A model generated the notes under the pieces. The model was given only the letters and a program-made list of their open reading frames with translations. It was not told the origin of the DNA and searched no databases. A stretch of DNA of 64,000 bases from Parcubacteria group bacterium ADurb.Bin192 (GTDB taxonomy: Bacteria > Patescibacteriota > Patescibacteriia > 2-12-FULL-60-25), in the NCBI GenBank assembly GCA_002070095.1, contig MWCR01000002.1, positions 1 to 64,000 of the forward strand, in the 5' to 3' direction. Position 1 is the stretch's first letter. The number at the start of each line of letters is the position of its first letter. Shown here one piece after another: positions 49,754-57,012 of this stretch. The position numbers and the translations under genes are program-made.

Positions 49754-50149
49754 TCAAACAAAAATGTCAGGATGCTTTTGTATATCATCTTCAATTTTTG
49801 TTATTTGATCCTGACGCTCCGTGCCGCGTCGCCCTATCCTGTCCAAAAACCAAGCCCAAATTCTCATCTTACCCAAAAATGTAGCGACTCCGTTGTGAAA
49901 CAACCAATGGAACAGGCCATCCCCTATTCTGTAGAAAAATCTACCAAGATTCGAATCGTCTCCTTCAAACAAAACCCTTAATGCCAGAGTCGGCATCAAG
50001 AGGAAAGGGATATACCCGATCAAGATTTCACCTTCGCTTGCATGAGGAAAAACCGATACCAAAAACATCGCAGGGATAAGGAAACATCCGAGCAGACCAA
50101 GAACCTGTATGGGTCCGGAGTATTTTTGGGCCATGATTACATGATTCAT
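49754..50149 (-). CDS. Unrecognised membrane protein in a flanked insert (131 aa)
   Basis: It has two likely membrane helices (about residues 14-36 and 43-62), then a soluble tail with amphipathic FHWLFHNGVATFLGKMRIWA and an acidic C-terminus. I know no family. I start it at ATG 50149, next to a 10-bp hairpin; ATG 50134 is an alternative, and a longer frame would run into rpsI. The gene is the only one in the 537 bp between two exact copies of the rpsI 3' end, so it may have arrived as cargo of an insertion. Confidence 0.55.
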   Translation of the reverse strand: MNHVIMAQKYSGPIQVLGLLGCFLIPAMFLVSVFPHASEGEILIGYIPFLLMPTLALRVLFEGDDSNLGRFFYRIGDGLFHWLFHNGVATFLGKMRIWAWFLDRIGRRGTERQDQITKIEDDIQKHPDIFV

Positions 50150-50174
50150 CAAACCCGGGGCAAGCCCGGGTTTG
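50150..50174. terminator. Strong GC-rich hairpin just after rpsI
   Basis: caaacccggg (50150-50159) pairs perfectly with cccgggtttg (50165-50174). It follows the rpsI stop by 13 nt and touches the next ATG. There is no good T run on the minus strand, so it may be an attenuator or processing stem rather than a true terminator. Confidence 0.55.
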
Positions 50175-50187
50175 TTTCGTCCAATTC

Positions 50188-50203
50188 TTAGCGCTTTGAC
50201 CAC
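50188..50203. repeat. Proximal copy of the 16-bp direct repeat, within rpsI 3' end
   Basis: ttagcgctttgaccac, identical to 49635-49650. It covers the stop codon and the last four codons of rpsI. Confidence 0.8.
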
Positions 50204-50787
50204 TGCGGGGCTCTGCGCGCTCCCTTAAGGCCAAACTTCTTGCGTTCTTTTTGACGAGGGTCGCGGCTTAAATAGCCCAATTTCTTTAAAGTTTTTCTAA
50301 AAGTCGGATTTAAAACAATTAAGGATCTGGCAATGCCGTGGCGTATAGCCTCGGCTTGTCCGCGGATACCTCCCCCTAGAACCTTCACACTCACATCAAC
50401 TGCCGTATCCTGGCCCACGGCTTTTAAAGGCGCCACCACTTGAGTCCGCAAATCATAAGTCGTGAAATACTCTTCCATGGCCTTGCCGTTAACGCTGACC
50501 GTACCCTTGCCGTTTTTAATCAACCTGACACGCGCGATCGCCCGCTTGCGCCGGCCAACCGAAGGAATGAAAGAACCGCCCTTGGCATTTTTAGCCGCGG
50601 CCTGCTGATCTTTTTCAACCGCCAAAGTAGTCGCTTTAGCCTCTTCCGTGGCCGCCGGTTCTTTTTTGGCCGGGGTCTTTTTAACCGTTTTTACAGCCTT
50701 GGGCTTAACCTCTTTCTTAGCCTTGACCGCTTTAGCCTCGGCTTTGCCGGATACTTCTTTTTCCTCTTTTTTCTTGGGTTCTGTCAT
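50188..50787 (-). CDS. rpsI: 30S ribosomal protein uS9, with long basic N-terminal extension
   Basis: uS9 binds the head of the 30S subunit and its C-terminal tail contacts P-site tRNA. The core from about residue 75 is normal: GRRKRAIARVRLIKNGKGT, VLGGGIRGQAEAIRHGIARSL, and the basic tail GLKGARRAPQWSKR. The first 70 residues are an unusual Lys/Ala/Glu-rich extension. I start at ATG 50787, 1 nt after rplM stops. Length 199 aa, against about 130 usually. Its last 16 bp recur at 49635, suggesting an insertion at its 3' end. Confidence 0.96.
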   Translation of the reverse strand: MTEPKKKEEKEVSGKAEAKAVKAKKEVKPKAVKTVKKTPAKKEPAATEEAKATTLAVEKDQQAAAKNAKGGSFIPSVGRRKRAIARVRLIKNGKGTVSVNGKAMEEYFTTYDLRTQVVAPLKAVGQDTAVDVSVKVLGGGIRGQAEAIRHGIARSLIVLNPTFRKTLKKLGYLSRDPRQKERKKFGLKGARRAPQWSKR

Positions 50788-50788
50788 A

Positions 50789-51172
50789 TTATTTCTCAAA
50801 GGTTAAGCGTTTCATGCGCAGAGCTTGCGTTTTATTCTTGGGCAACATGTATTTAACGGCATGCTTAATGATTTCTTCCGGAGCTTTTTCGCGCAATACT
50901 TTAACCGGTGTTTCTTTGAGCCCGCCCGGACGATTGGATGTTCTGAAATACTTTTTCTGATCCCACTTTTTACCCGTAAAATTCAATTCCTTGACGTTCT
51001 TAACCAAAACACGATCCCCCATATCCATATGAGGTTCATAGTCTGCTCTATGCTTGCCCATCAAGATCATGGCGATCTGCGTAGCCAATCGTCCCACGGG
51101 CTTGCTGGCAGCGTCCACCTCGACAGTCTTGCGTTCTACGGTTTTAATACCGGGTCTTTTCTTCCATGGCAT
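50789..51172 (-). CDS. rplM: 50S ribosomal protein uL13
   Basis: This is an early assembly protein of the 50S subunit. The family pattern is clear: VDAASKPVGRLATQIAMILMGKH, YEPHMDMGDRVLVKNV, GKKWDQKKYFRTSNRPGGLK, and IIKHAVKYMLPKNKTQALRMKRL. Length 127 aa is a little short of the usual 142, with a reduced C-terminus. It sits between rplQ (6-nt gap) and rpsI (1-nt gap), the normal rplM-rpsI order. Confidence 0.97.
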   Translation of the reverse strand: MPWKKRPGIKTVERKTVEVDAASKPVGRLATQIAMILMGKHRADYEPHMDMGDRVLVKNVKELNFTGKKWDQKKYFRTSNRPGGLKETPVKVLREKAPEEIIKHAVKYMLPKNKTQALRMKRLTFEK

Positions 51173-51178
51173 ATTATT

Positions 51179-51535
51179 CTAGTCGTTAACAAATTGAATT
51201 TGAGCCGTTTCAGCGCCGTCACCCTGGCGTTGTCCGAGCTTGATAATGCGCAAATAACCGCCTTTACGTTCCGCGTATCTGGGCCCCAGTTCTTCCAAAA
51301 CCTTATTAACCGCGCTCTCAATGGTTATATAAGAAGCCAACTTACGGCGCGAGGTCAAAGTCTTCTGTTTGCCCGTGGTAATCAACTTTTCCACCACCGG
51401 CTTCACGGCCTTGGCTTTAGCCAAAGTGGTATTCACGTGTTCATGCAAAATCAAAGACGTGGCCAAATTGCGCAACAAAGCTTTTCTGGCGGTACTGTTC
51501 CGATCCAGGGTTTTTCCTTTACGTTGATGTCTCAT
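51179..51535 (-). CDS. rplQ: 50S ribosomal protein bL17
   Basis: bL17 lies near the peptide exit tunnel. The N-terminus reads MRHQRKGKTLDRNSTARKAL, followed by LATSLILHEHVNTTLAKAKAV and ARRKLAS-like segment, and ends with the GGYLRIIKLGQRQGDGAE strand. Length 118 aa is usual. It follows rpoA by 2 nt, the standard alpha-operon order. Confidence 0.98.
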   Translation of the reverse strand: MRHQRKGKTLDRNSTARKALLRNLATSLILHEHVNTTLAKAKAVKPVVEKLITTGKQKTLTSRRKLASYITIESAVNKVLEELGPRYAERKGGYLRIIKLGQRQGDGAETAQIQFVND

Positions 51536-51537
51536 AA

Positions 51538-52236
51538 TTATTCTTCGTACTTCAGATCCTTCAATAAATTAAAATGATCCAAAAGTATATTAACAGCGTG
51601 ATTGCAAGCCTCCAAAGCGTCTATTGAGCCGTCTGTTTCCACGGATAAAACCAGCTTGTCATAATCCGTCTTATCGCCCACGCGAGTAGCTTCCACTTGA
51701 TAGGACACATTCAATACAGGGCTGTACAGCGCGTCTATGCCGATAACACCCAAATCCAATTTTTCTTTTTGCCTTTCTTCGGTGGAGCGATAACCTCTGC
51801 CCGGGCCAATGGTGATTTCCATCTCCAAATTAGCCTGTTTATCGGTCAAAGTCGCGATCACCAACTCCGGATTGACGATTTCCACGTCCGCATTTTTTTC
51901 AAACTCGGCCGCCTTAACCTCCATTTCGCCTTTAACATTCAAACTTAATTTAACCGGCTCTTCTGAATGCAGCTTCATGCGCAGAGCCTTCAAGTTCATG
52001 ATGATCTCCAAAACATCTTCTTTCACGTGAGGTATGGTCGAAAATTCATGATCTACACCTCTAATTTTGACCGCTGTGACGGCTGCGCCGGGCAAAGATG
52101 ACAACAAAACTCTGCGCAAAGCATTGCCCAGGGTTGTGCCATAACCCGGAGTGCAAGGCTCCACGATAAGAACACCCTCATGCGGGCGTTCACCTTGGTT
52201 GAATTGTATTTTTGTGGGAAGAAGAAGAGACTCCAT
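51538..52236 (-). CDS. rpoA: RNA polymerase alpha subunit, lacking the C-terminal domain
   Basis: The alpha dimer is the assembly platform of RNA polymerase. The N-terminal domain is complete: GTTLGNALRRVLLSSLPGAAVT, the VDHEFSTIPHVKEDVLEI loop, IGPGRGYRSTEER, and LSVETDGSIDALEACNHAVNIL. The protein stops after LKDLKYEE at residue 232, right at the end of the NTD. The alpha-CTD (about 80 residues), which binds UP elements and activators, is absent, and the next gene starts 2 nt later, leaving no room for a frameshifted remnant. Promoter control here should not depend on UP elements. Confidence 0.96.
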   Translation of the reverse strand: MESLLLPTKIQFNQGERPHEGVLIVEPCTPGYGTTLGNALRRVLLSSLPGAAVTAVKIRGVDHEFSTIPHVKEDVLEIIMNLKALRMKLHSEEPVKLSLNVKGEMEVKAAEFEKNADVEIVNPELVIATLTDKQANLEMEITIGPGRGYRSTEERQKEKLDLGVIGIDALYSPVLNVSYQVEATRVGDKTDYDKLVLSVETDGSIDALEACNHAVNILLDHFNLLKDLKYEE

Positions 52237-52250
52237 AAGGTTCGGGCGCG

Positions 52251-52880
52251 TTAGCGCGAATAATATTCAATAATGAGTTTAGGTTCAAAAATCTGTTTTA
52301 ATTCTTCCGCCGTCGGCCTGCCCGTTATCTTTATCTCCAAACCCGAATAATCGGCCGTCATCCAAGACGGACACTCATAAGCTTTCATGTCCTCGGCCAA
52401 ACTCTTCCACAAAGACCCCTCTTTTTTGCGGTCCCGAACCTTAATAACATCACCAACCTTAACCTTAAAAGATGGAATGTTAACTTTTTTCCCATTGACG
52501 TTCACTTGGGCGTGAGACACGATCTGCCTGGCCGCGGCCCGGCTTTTGGCAAAACCGGCTCTAAAAACCACATTGTCCAGCCTGGTTTCAAGAAGATTGA
52601 TCAAATTTACTCCGGAATCACCCTTCATTTTAACCGCGGATTCAAAATAATTGGCGAACTGAGTTTCCGACAATCCGTACAGTCTCTTGGCCTTTTGTTT
52701 TTCACGCAGCTGCTTGCCGTAATCCGTGATTCTTGGAGGCCGGCCCGTGCCATGCACGCCGGGCGCGTAAGGCCGTCGGCTGAAAGCGCACTTTGAACCT
52801 ACGCAGCGCGCGCCTTTCAACATTAACTTAGCCCCCTCTCGGCGACATATTTTACAGGATGATGTTTGCGTTCTTGCCAT
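52251..52880 (-). CDS. rpsD: 30S ribosomal protein uS4 (zinc form)
   Basis: uS4 starts 16S rRNA folding and in other bacteria controls the alpha operon. The N-terminus has a zinc set of four cysteines (CKICRREG, ARCVGSKC, residues about 9-31), then RRPYAPGVHGTGRPP and the S4 RNA-binding domain (LETRLDNVVFRAGFAKSRAA, IVSHAQVNVNGKKVNIPSF). Length 209 aa is normal. The zinc-binding (C+) form suggests a good zinc supply or an old lineage of the protein. Confidence 0.98.
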   Translation of the reverse strand: MARTQTSSCKICRREGAKLMLKGARCVGSKCAFSRRPYAPGVHGTGRPPRITDYGKQLREKQKAKRLYGLSETQFANYFESAVKMKGDSGVNLINLLETRLDNVVFRAGFAKSRAAARQIVSHAQVNVNGKKVNIPSFKVKVGDVIKVRDRKKEGSLWKSLAEDMKAYECPSWMTADYSGLEIKITGRPTAEELKQIFEPKLIIEYYSR

Positions 52881-52899
52881 AAAATTATTTCAACATTGA

Positions 52900-53358
52900 T
52901 TACAAACGTCTGGGACGCGGTTTGCGGCACCCGTTATGCGCCATGGGAGTAACATCCTTAATGGAGACCACGTTGATATTATTTATATTAAAAGCTCTAA
53001 TCGCACCTTCTCTGCCCTGTCCCACACCCTTGATGTACAAACTGACATCTTTGATGCCTGACGCTTCAGCTTTTTCTAAGGCACTCTTAACCACCACCGA
53101 AGCCGCGTAAGGCGTAGCTTTTTTAGGACCTTTGAATCCGCAGTGTCCGGCCGTTGACCACGAGACCACATTGCCGTTTAAATCCGCGATCGTAACAATG
53201 GTATTATTGTAAGTCGCCTGAATATAAACATTGGCATGAGCCACTTGTTTGTTGGTTTTGACACCCTTTTTCTTGCCTCTGGGCACCTTCTTGGCTTTCT
53301 TTTCGGCTTGTGGAGCTTCCGCCGCCATAACCGTTGCTGTTGTTTCCGTGGTACTCAT
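52900..53358 (-). CDS. rpsK: 30S ribosomal protein uS11
   Basis: uS11 lies on the platform of the 30S subunit. The core has the usual pattern: HANVYIQATYNNTIVTIADL, GHCGFKGPKKATPYAAS, KGVGQGREGAIRAFN and VTPMAHNGCRKPRPRRL at the end. An extra 35-residue Ala/Glu/Lys N-terminus is longer than usual. Length 152 aa. It follows rpsM by 3 nt. Confidence 0.98.
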   Translation of the reverse strand: MSTTETTATVMAAEAPQAEKKAKKVPRGKKKGVKTNKQVAHANVYIQATYNNTIVTIADLNGNVVSWSTAGHCGFKGPKKATPYAASVVVKSALEKAEASGIKDVSLYIKGVGQGREGAIRAFNINNINVVSIKDVTPMAHNGCRKPRPRRL

Positions 53359-53361
53359 ATT

Positions 53362-53748
53362 TTATGTCTTCTCAAGTTTTCTCTTACCCGATCCCATGGT
53401 CTTTCTGACATTGCCCCGCACACTGCGGCTGTTGGATTTGGTCCTCTGACCTCTGACAGGCAAGGCTTTAACATGCCTGGATCCACGATAACATCCGATT
53501 TCTTTTAATCTTTTGATATTGCTCAAGCGTTCCCGGCGCAGTTCGCCCTCGACCCGGTACTTCTTTTCCACCTCATCGCGCAATTTCTTTTCTTGTTCAT
53601 CATCCAAATCCTTAACCCTGATATCAGGACTGATACCCGCGGCTTTAACAATCAAAGAAGCCCTGGTGGGACCTATACCATAGATATAAGTCAAGGCGAT
53701 AACCAGACGCTTATTTTGAGGCAAAACTACACCAGCTATACGTGCCAT
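53362..53748 (-). CDS. rpsM: 30S ribosomal protein uS13
   Basis: uS13 is in the head and bridges to the 50S subunit. It begins [20 protein letters not shown] and has [38 protein letters not shown], and the basic tail [20 protein letters not shown]. Length 128 aa is normal. It follows rpmJ by 5 nt in standard alpha-operon order. Confidence 0.98.
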   Translation of the reverse strand: MARIAGVVLPQNKRLVIALTYIYGIGPTRASLIVKAAGISPDIRVKDLDDEQEKKLRDEVEKKYRVEGELRRERLSNIKRLKEIGCYRGSRHVKALPVRGQRTKSNSRSVRGNVRKTMGSGKRKLEKT

Positions 53749-53753
53749 ATTGC

Positions 53754-53870
53754 TTAACCTTGACGCTGCTTATGCTTTGGGCTTTTTTTGCAAATACAAA
53801 CCACTCGGCCTTTGCGCCGAATTAACTTGCAATCGCGACAAATGGGTTTTACTGATGCTCTTACTTTCAT
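53754..53870 (-). CDS. rpmJ: 50S ribosomal protein bL36
   Basis: This 38-residue zinc protein is easy to miss by length. It reads [20 protein letters not shown] and continues [18 protein letters not shown]. The zinc set C11, C14, C27 and H32 is intact. It lies between infA and rpsM, its standard place. Confidence 0.97.
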   Translation of the reverse strand: MKVRASVKPICRDCKLIRRKGRVVCICKKSPKHKQRQG

Positions 53871-53971
53871 GTTTGTCGAGCCCGCCTAAGCGGCTAAATA
53901 ATTAGTAAATTAACATTATTGAACTTGACCGCGCCTGCTCCGGAAAATGCCGGGAAAGCCGTACAAGTGGG

Positions 53972-54166
53972 CTATAATCTAAAGGTTATTCTGCCCTTTG
54001 TCAAATCATAAGGCGTAATTTCAACCTGCACCTCGTCTCCGGGGGTTAATCTGATGCGATGCATACGTAATTTTCCCGATAAATGGCACAAAATAGTGTG
54101 CCCATTTTCCAGTTTTACTTTAAAAGTCGCGCTAGGCAAATTCTCCTCCACCACACCCTTAACCAT
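53972..54166 (-). CDS. infA: Translation initiation factor IF-1
   Basis: IF-1 blocks the A site during initiation. It is an OB-fold protein: [56 protein letters not shown] start at ATG 54166, with AAAGGA 7-8 nt upstream, giving 64 aa; an upstream ATG at 54202 would add 12 residues, closer to the usual 72, so either is possible. It is the first gene of the ribosomal operon, with its promoter about 75 nt upstream. The 100-bp gap to rpmJ is AT-rich without a gene. Confidence 0.95.
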   Translation of the reverse strand: MVKGVVEENLPSATFKVKLENGHTILCHLSGKLRMHRIRLTPGDEVQVEITPYDLTKGRITFRL

Positions 54167-54241
54167 TAAAAAATCCTTTCCTGTTGAGCTTTTATCATGC
54201 ATAAACAATATAACATGGGCTTATCCACATAATTATGGCTA

Positions 54242-54269
54242 ATTATACAGTATTTACTAAAAATTACAA
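54242..54269 (-). promoter_or_regulatory. Promoter of the infA-rpsI ribosomal operon
   Basis: TTGTAA (54269-54264), a 16-nt spacer and a consensus TATAAT (54247-54242) lie on the minus strand, in the short gap after alaS. The leader of about 70 nt before ATG 54166 is long enough for ribosomal feedback control. Confidence 0.8.
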
Positions 54270-54275
54270 GTTCCT

Positions 54276-56150
54276 CTACCCTAGAACGGCTTTTATCCTC
54301 CTGACTCCGGCACTAACCGCCTCTTCCTTACTGATTTTAAAGCCTCCCAACTCACCGGTTCTGGCCACATGCGGGCCTCCGCAAATCTCCTTGGAATAAT
54401 AGCCGGCTGGATTTTCCGTATCCAAAACCGTATAAACACTGACCTTTTCACCATACTTACTTTCGAACAAACCGATAGCCCCCTTCTCTTTAGCCTGCTC
54501 CACGCTCATCTCTTCTTTGATCACGGGCAAGTCACGTTTAATAATCGCGTTAACCATGGCTTCCACCTGATCTTTTTCTTGATCCGTCATTTTTTGTCCA
54601 TGTGTAAAGTCAAAGCGCAATCTTTGTTCCGTGATATTACTCCCCCTCTGCTCGACATGCGTGCCTAAAACCGACCTCAAGGCCTGATGCAGTAAATGAG
54701 TGGCCGTATGTAATTTGGTTGTCTGCTCCGTGTGATCGGCCAGCCCGCCCTTAAAAGTGCCGGCCGAAGCCGTCCTTGAAAGAGCCTGATGTTTTTTGAA
54801 TTCTTCCTCAAAAACACCCCTGTCCACGCTGCCGCCACGCTCTTTGGCCAATTCTTCGGTTAACTCTATGGGAAAACCATACGTCGCGTACAACACAAAA
54901 GCTTGCTCGCCGGATATTTTGGGAGCCTGTTCTGCCATTTTATCGAACTCTTTTAAGCCTTTTTCCAGCGTTAAATTAAACTTTTCTTCTTCTTTTTTGA
55001 CCTCGTTTAAAATCTTAGCCGCGTTCTGTTCCAACTCCGTATACTCATCTTTATACTGTTCAATCACCGCCTGACAGACAGCCGGAGTAATCAGTACCTC
55101 AACTCCCAATCTTTTAGCCTCGCGGACCGAACGTCTGATCAAACGTCTGACAATATACCCTTGTCCGATGTTGGACGGAACCACACCTCTGACGTCGCCA
55201 ATCAAAAACACCACCGCTCTCAAATGATCAGCGATAATTCTAATGGCTTTGTCTTGATCATCTGTTTGTCCATAATCCAATCCAAAAACTTGCTTTAATA
55301 CCTGAATGATATTTTGCATTTTATCGGTGTCAAAAACCGTAGCACACCCCTGCAAAACGGCCGCCATTCTTTCCAAACCCATGCCCGTATCTACATTGCG
55401 CTGGGCCAAAGGCTCATAAGAACCGTCGTCCCGCTTATTGTACTGCATGAATACATTGTTCCAAATTTCAACAAACCGACCGCAGTCGCAGGCCGGATGA
55501 CAGATGTCGCCAAAAGCCGGATCGTGCTCACGGCGGGTGTCATAATAAATTTCCGTATCAGGACCACATGGACCGGTTTGACCGGCCGGACCCCACCAAT
55601 TATTTTTTTTAGGATAAGGAAAAATCCGCTTGCCGTGCGTTTCGCCGGTCGGCCAATCAATCCCGGGCTGACCGACTTCGGCCGCCATGCCGTGCACCGC
55701 GAATTGCGCTTGCCACATATTGATCGAATCATCGTCCCGAGGAGCATCGGCATCGCCTTCAAAAACCGACACATACAAACGTTCAGGATCCATGGCCAGC
55801 CATTTTTCATTGGTCAATAATTCATAAGACCACTGAATGGACTCTTCTTTAAAATAATCTCCCAACGACCAGTTGCCCAGCATCTCAAAAAACGTCAGAT
55901 GACGGTTATCACCCACCTCATCAATATCATCCGTACGCAGACATTTTTGAGCATTGGCCAGCCTTTTGCCCATGGGATGATCTTGTCCCAATAAGTAAGG
56001 CACCAAAGGCTGCATGCCGGCCGTGGTAAACAGTACCGTCGGATCGTTTTCCGGAATCAATGAAGCCGAAGGCAAGACGGCATGGCCTTTTTCTTTAAAA
56101 AAATCCAAAAACAACCGCCTAATATTATCCGTGGTCAAATTCTTATGCAT
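54276..56150 (-). CDS. alaS: Alanyl-tRNA synthetase, without C-terminal C-Ala domain
   Basis: It charges tRNA-Ala and edits mischarged Ser/Gly. The class II catalytic core is present (FKEKGHAVLPSASLIPENDP, FTTAGMQPLVPYL), then tRNA recognition helices and the editing domain with HTATHLLHQALRSVLG and the second metal motif CGGPHV near the end. It stops at residue 624, just after the editing core (GGFKISKEEAVSAGVRRIKA), so the DHHA1/C-Ala region of the usual 870-residue enzyme is missing. The missing part normally helps tRNA binding and dimerisation. The end precedes the ribosomal promoter. Confidence 0.96.
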   Translation of the reverse strand: MHKNLTTDNIRRLFLDFFKEKGHAVLPSASLIPENDPTVLFTTAGMQPLVPYLLGQDHPMGKRLANAQKCLRTDDIDEVGDNRHLTFFEMLGNWSLGDYFKEESIQWSYELLTNEKWLAMDPERLYVSVFEGDADAPRDDDSINMWQAQFAVHGMAAEVGQPGIDWPTGETHGKRIFPYPKKNNWWGPAGQTGPCGPDTEIYYDTRREHDPAFGDICHPACDCGRFVEIWNNVFMQYNKRDDGSYEPLAQRNVDTGMGLERMAAVLQGCATVFDTDKMQNIIQVLKQVFGLDYGQTDDQDKAIRIIADHLRAVVFLIGDVRGVVPSNIGQGYIVRRLIRRSVREAKRLGVEVLITPAVCQAVIEQYKDEYTELEQNAAKILNEVKKEEEKFNLTLEKGLKEFDKMAEQAPKISGEQAFVLYATYGFPIELTEELAKERGGSVDRGVFEEEFKKHQALSRTASAGTFKGGLADHTEQTTKLHTATHLLHQALRSVLGTHVEQRGSNITEQRLRFDFTHGQKMTDQEKDQVEAMVNAIIKRDLPVIKEEMSVEQAKEKGAIGLFESKYGEKVSVYTVLDTENPAGYYSKEICGGPHVARTGELGGFKISKEEAVSAGVRRIKAVLG

Positions 56151-56190
56151 AATTTCTTTAGAATATACAAGAAACCAATATTAAACAAGC

Positions 56191-56997
56191 TTAGTCAATT
56201 TCACCCTTGACCTCTCTGGCCACGGCCTCTACATGGCCGAGCGGCGAGTCAGCTTCATTTTTATCCACCTGTCTCAAATCGCGGAAAACAAGTTCCGCTT
56301 GATTGACAAAAACCTTCAAAACACTGGGGTCAAAATCCTTGGACCGGTTATCAATATCCTTAACAATCAAAAAAGCTTTCAGACTCCCGCTCCTTTGATC
56401 TGAAGGTACCAGTATTAAACTTTCTCCTTCGTTTTCAAAGCTGGAAATACGATTTTCTTCATGCACCCTCTTCAGCTCTTTATTGGCAATACGCCAATTA
56501 TTGTTATCTTTATGATTAGGAAAATGAAACTCGCCCTCTGTTCGCAATTTATCCAAATGCACGAATCTTAATAAGGCCGGAGCTCCGCCAAAACTAACGG
56601 ACGCGGCCGAGGCCAAAGAATGAAGCAAATCCTTGCTTAATTTCGCTTGTTCGTACATGGAAACACTGGTATCGTTGATCAATTTTTTCAGCAAATCCAG
56701 TTGGCGGTTAACCGAACCTATATACTGATAGGAAGAAACCAACTCTTTTTTAGCCTGTTCGCAAGCATCCATTATTTCCTGATTCTCTTTTTCCTTTTTT
56801 TCCATTAATTTTTCATAAAACATGAAAATGGCAATACCCGTAAATCCAAAAACAAAAATCAAAAACTCCTCAACATGAGTTTCGTGAACTCCGAAATAAT
56901 CCCTGGTCACCAGAGAAGGTGAAAAAACGGCCAACATGAACAAAATCAAATAAGCCAAAGAAATCCATTGAAATTTTTTGGATCTTTGTTCAGACAT
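56191..56997 (-). CDS. Unrecognised membrane protein with coiled coil and GAF-like domain (268 aa)
   Basis: There are two membrane helices (about 12-30 and 45-62), a coiled coil (about 63-125, EKKEKENQEIMDACEQAKKE), then a mixed alpha/beta domain (about 130-245) with a sequence like a GAF domain: LLHSLASAASVSFGG, ESLILVPSDQRSGSLKAFLIV, NQAELVFRDL. It lacks any kinase or cyclase output domain. It could sense a signal at the membrane; this is inference. A TATACT box lies 6 nt upstream of the ATG. The family is not known to me. Confidence 0.6.
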   Translation of the reverse strand: MSEQRSKKFQWISLAYLILFMLAVFSPSLVTRDYFGVHETHVEEFLIFVFGFTGIAIFMFYEKLMEKKEKENQEIMDACEQAKKELVSSYQYIGSVNRQLDLLKKLINDTSVSMYEQAKLSKDLLHSLASAASVSFGGAPALLRFVHLDKLRTEGEFHFPNHKDNNNWRIANKELKRVHEENRISSFENEGESLILVPSDQRSGSLKAFLIVKDIDNRSKDFDPSVLKVFVNQAELVFRDLRQVDKNEADSPLGHVEAVAREVKGEID

Positions 56998-57003
56998 ATT
57001 CGC

Positions 57004-57009
57004 AGTATA
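57004..57009 (-). promoter_or_regulatory. -10 element of a near-leaderless promoter
   Basis: TATACT on the minus strand (57009-57004) lies 6 nt before ATG 56997. No clear -35 is visible. Confidence 0.4.
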
Positions 57010-57012
57010 CTA

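Noticed and set aside
49718-49883. Possible plus-strand frame beginning TTG GCT AGC, preceded by TTGACC/TATCCT boxes
   Set aside because: It is short, antisense to the membrane gene at 49754, and the TTGACC is simply part of the duplicated rpsI end.
51536-51537. Frameshift hiding an alpha-CTD after rpoA
   Set aside because: Only 2 nt separate rpoA and rplQ, so no CTD remnant can lie there.
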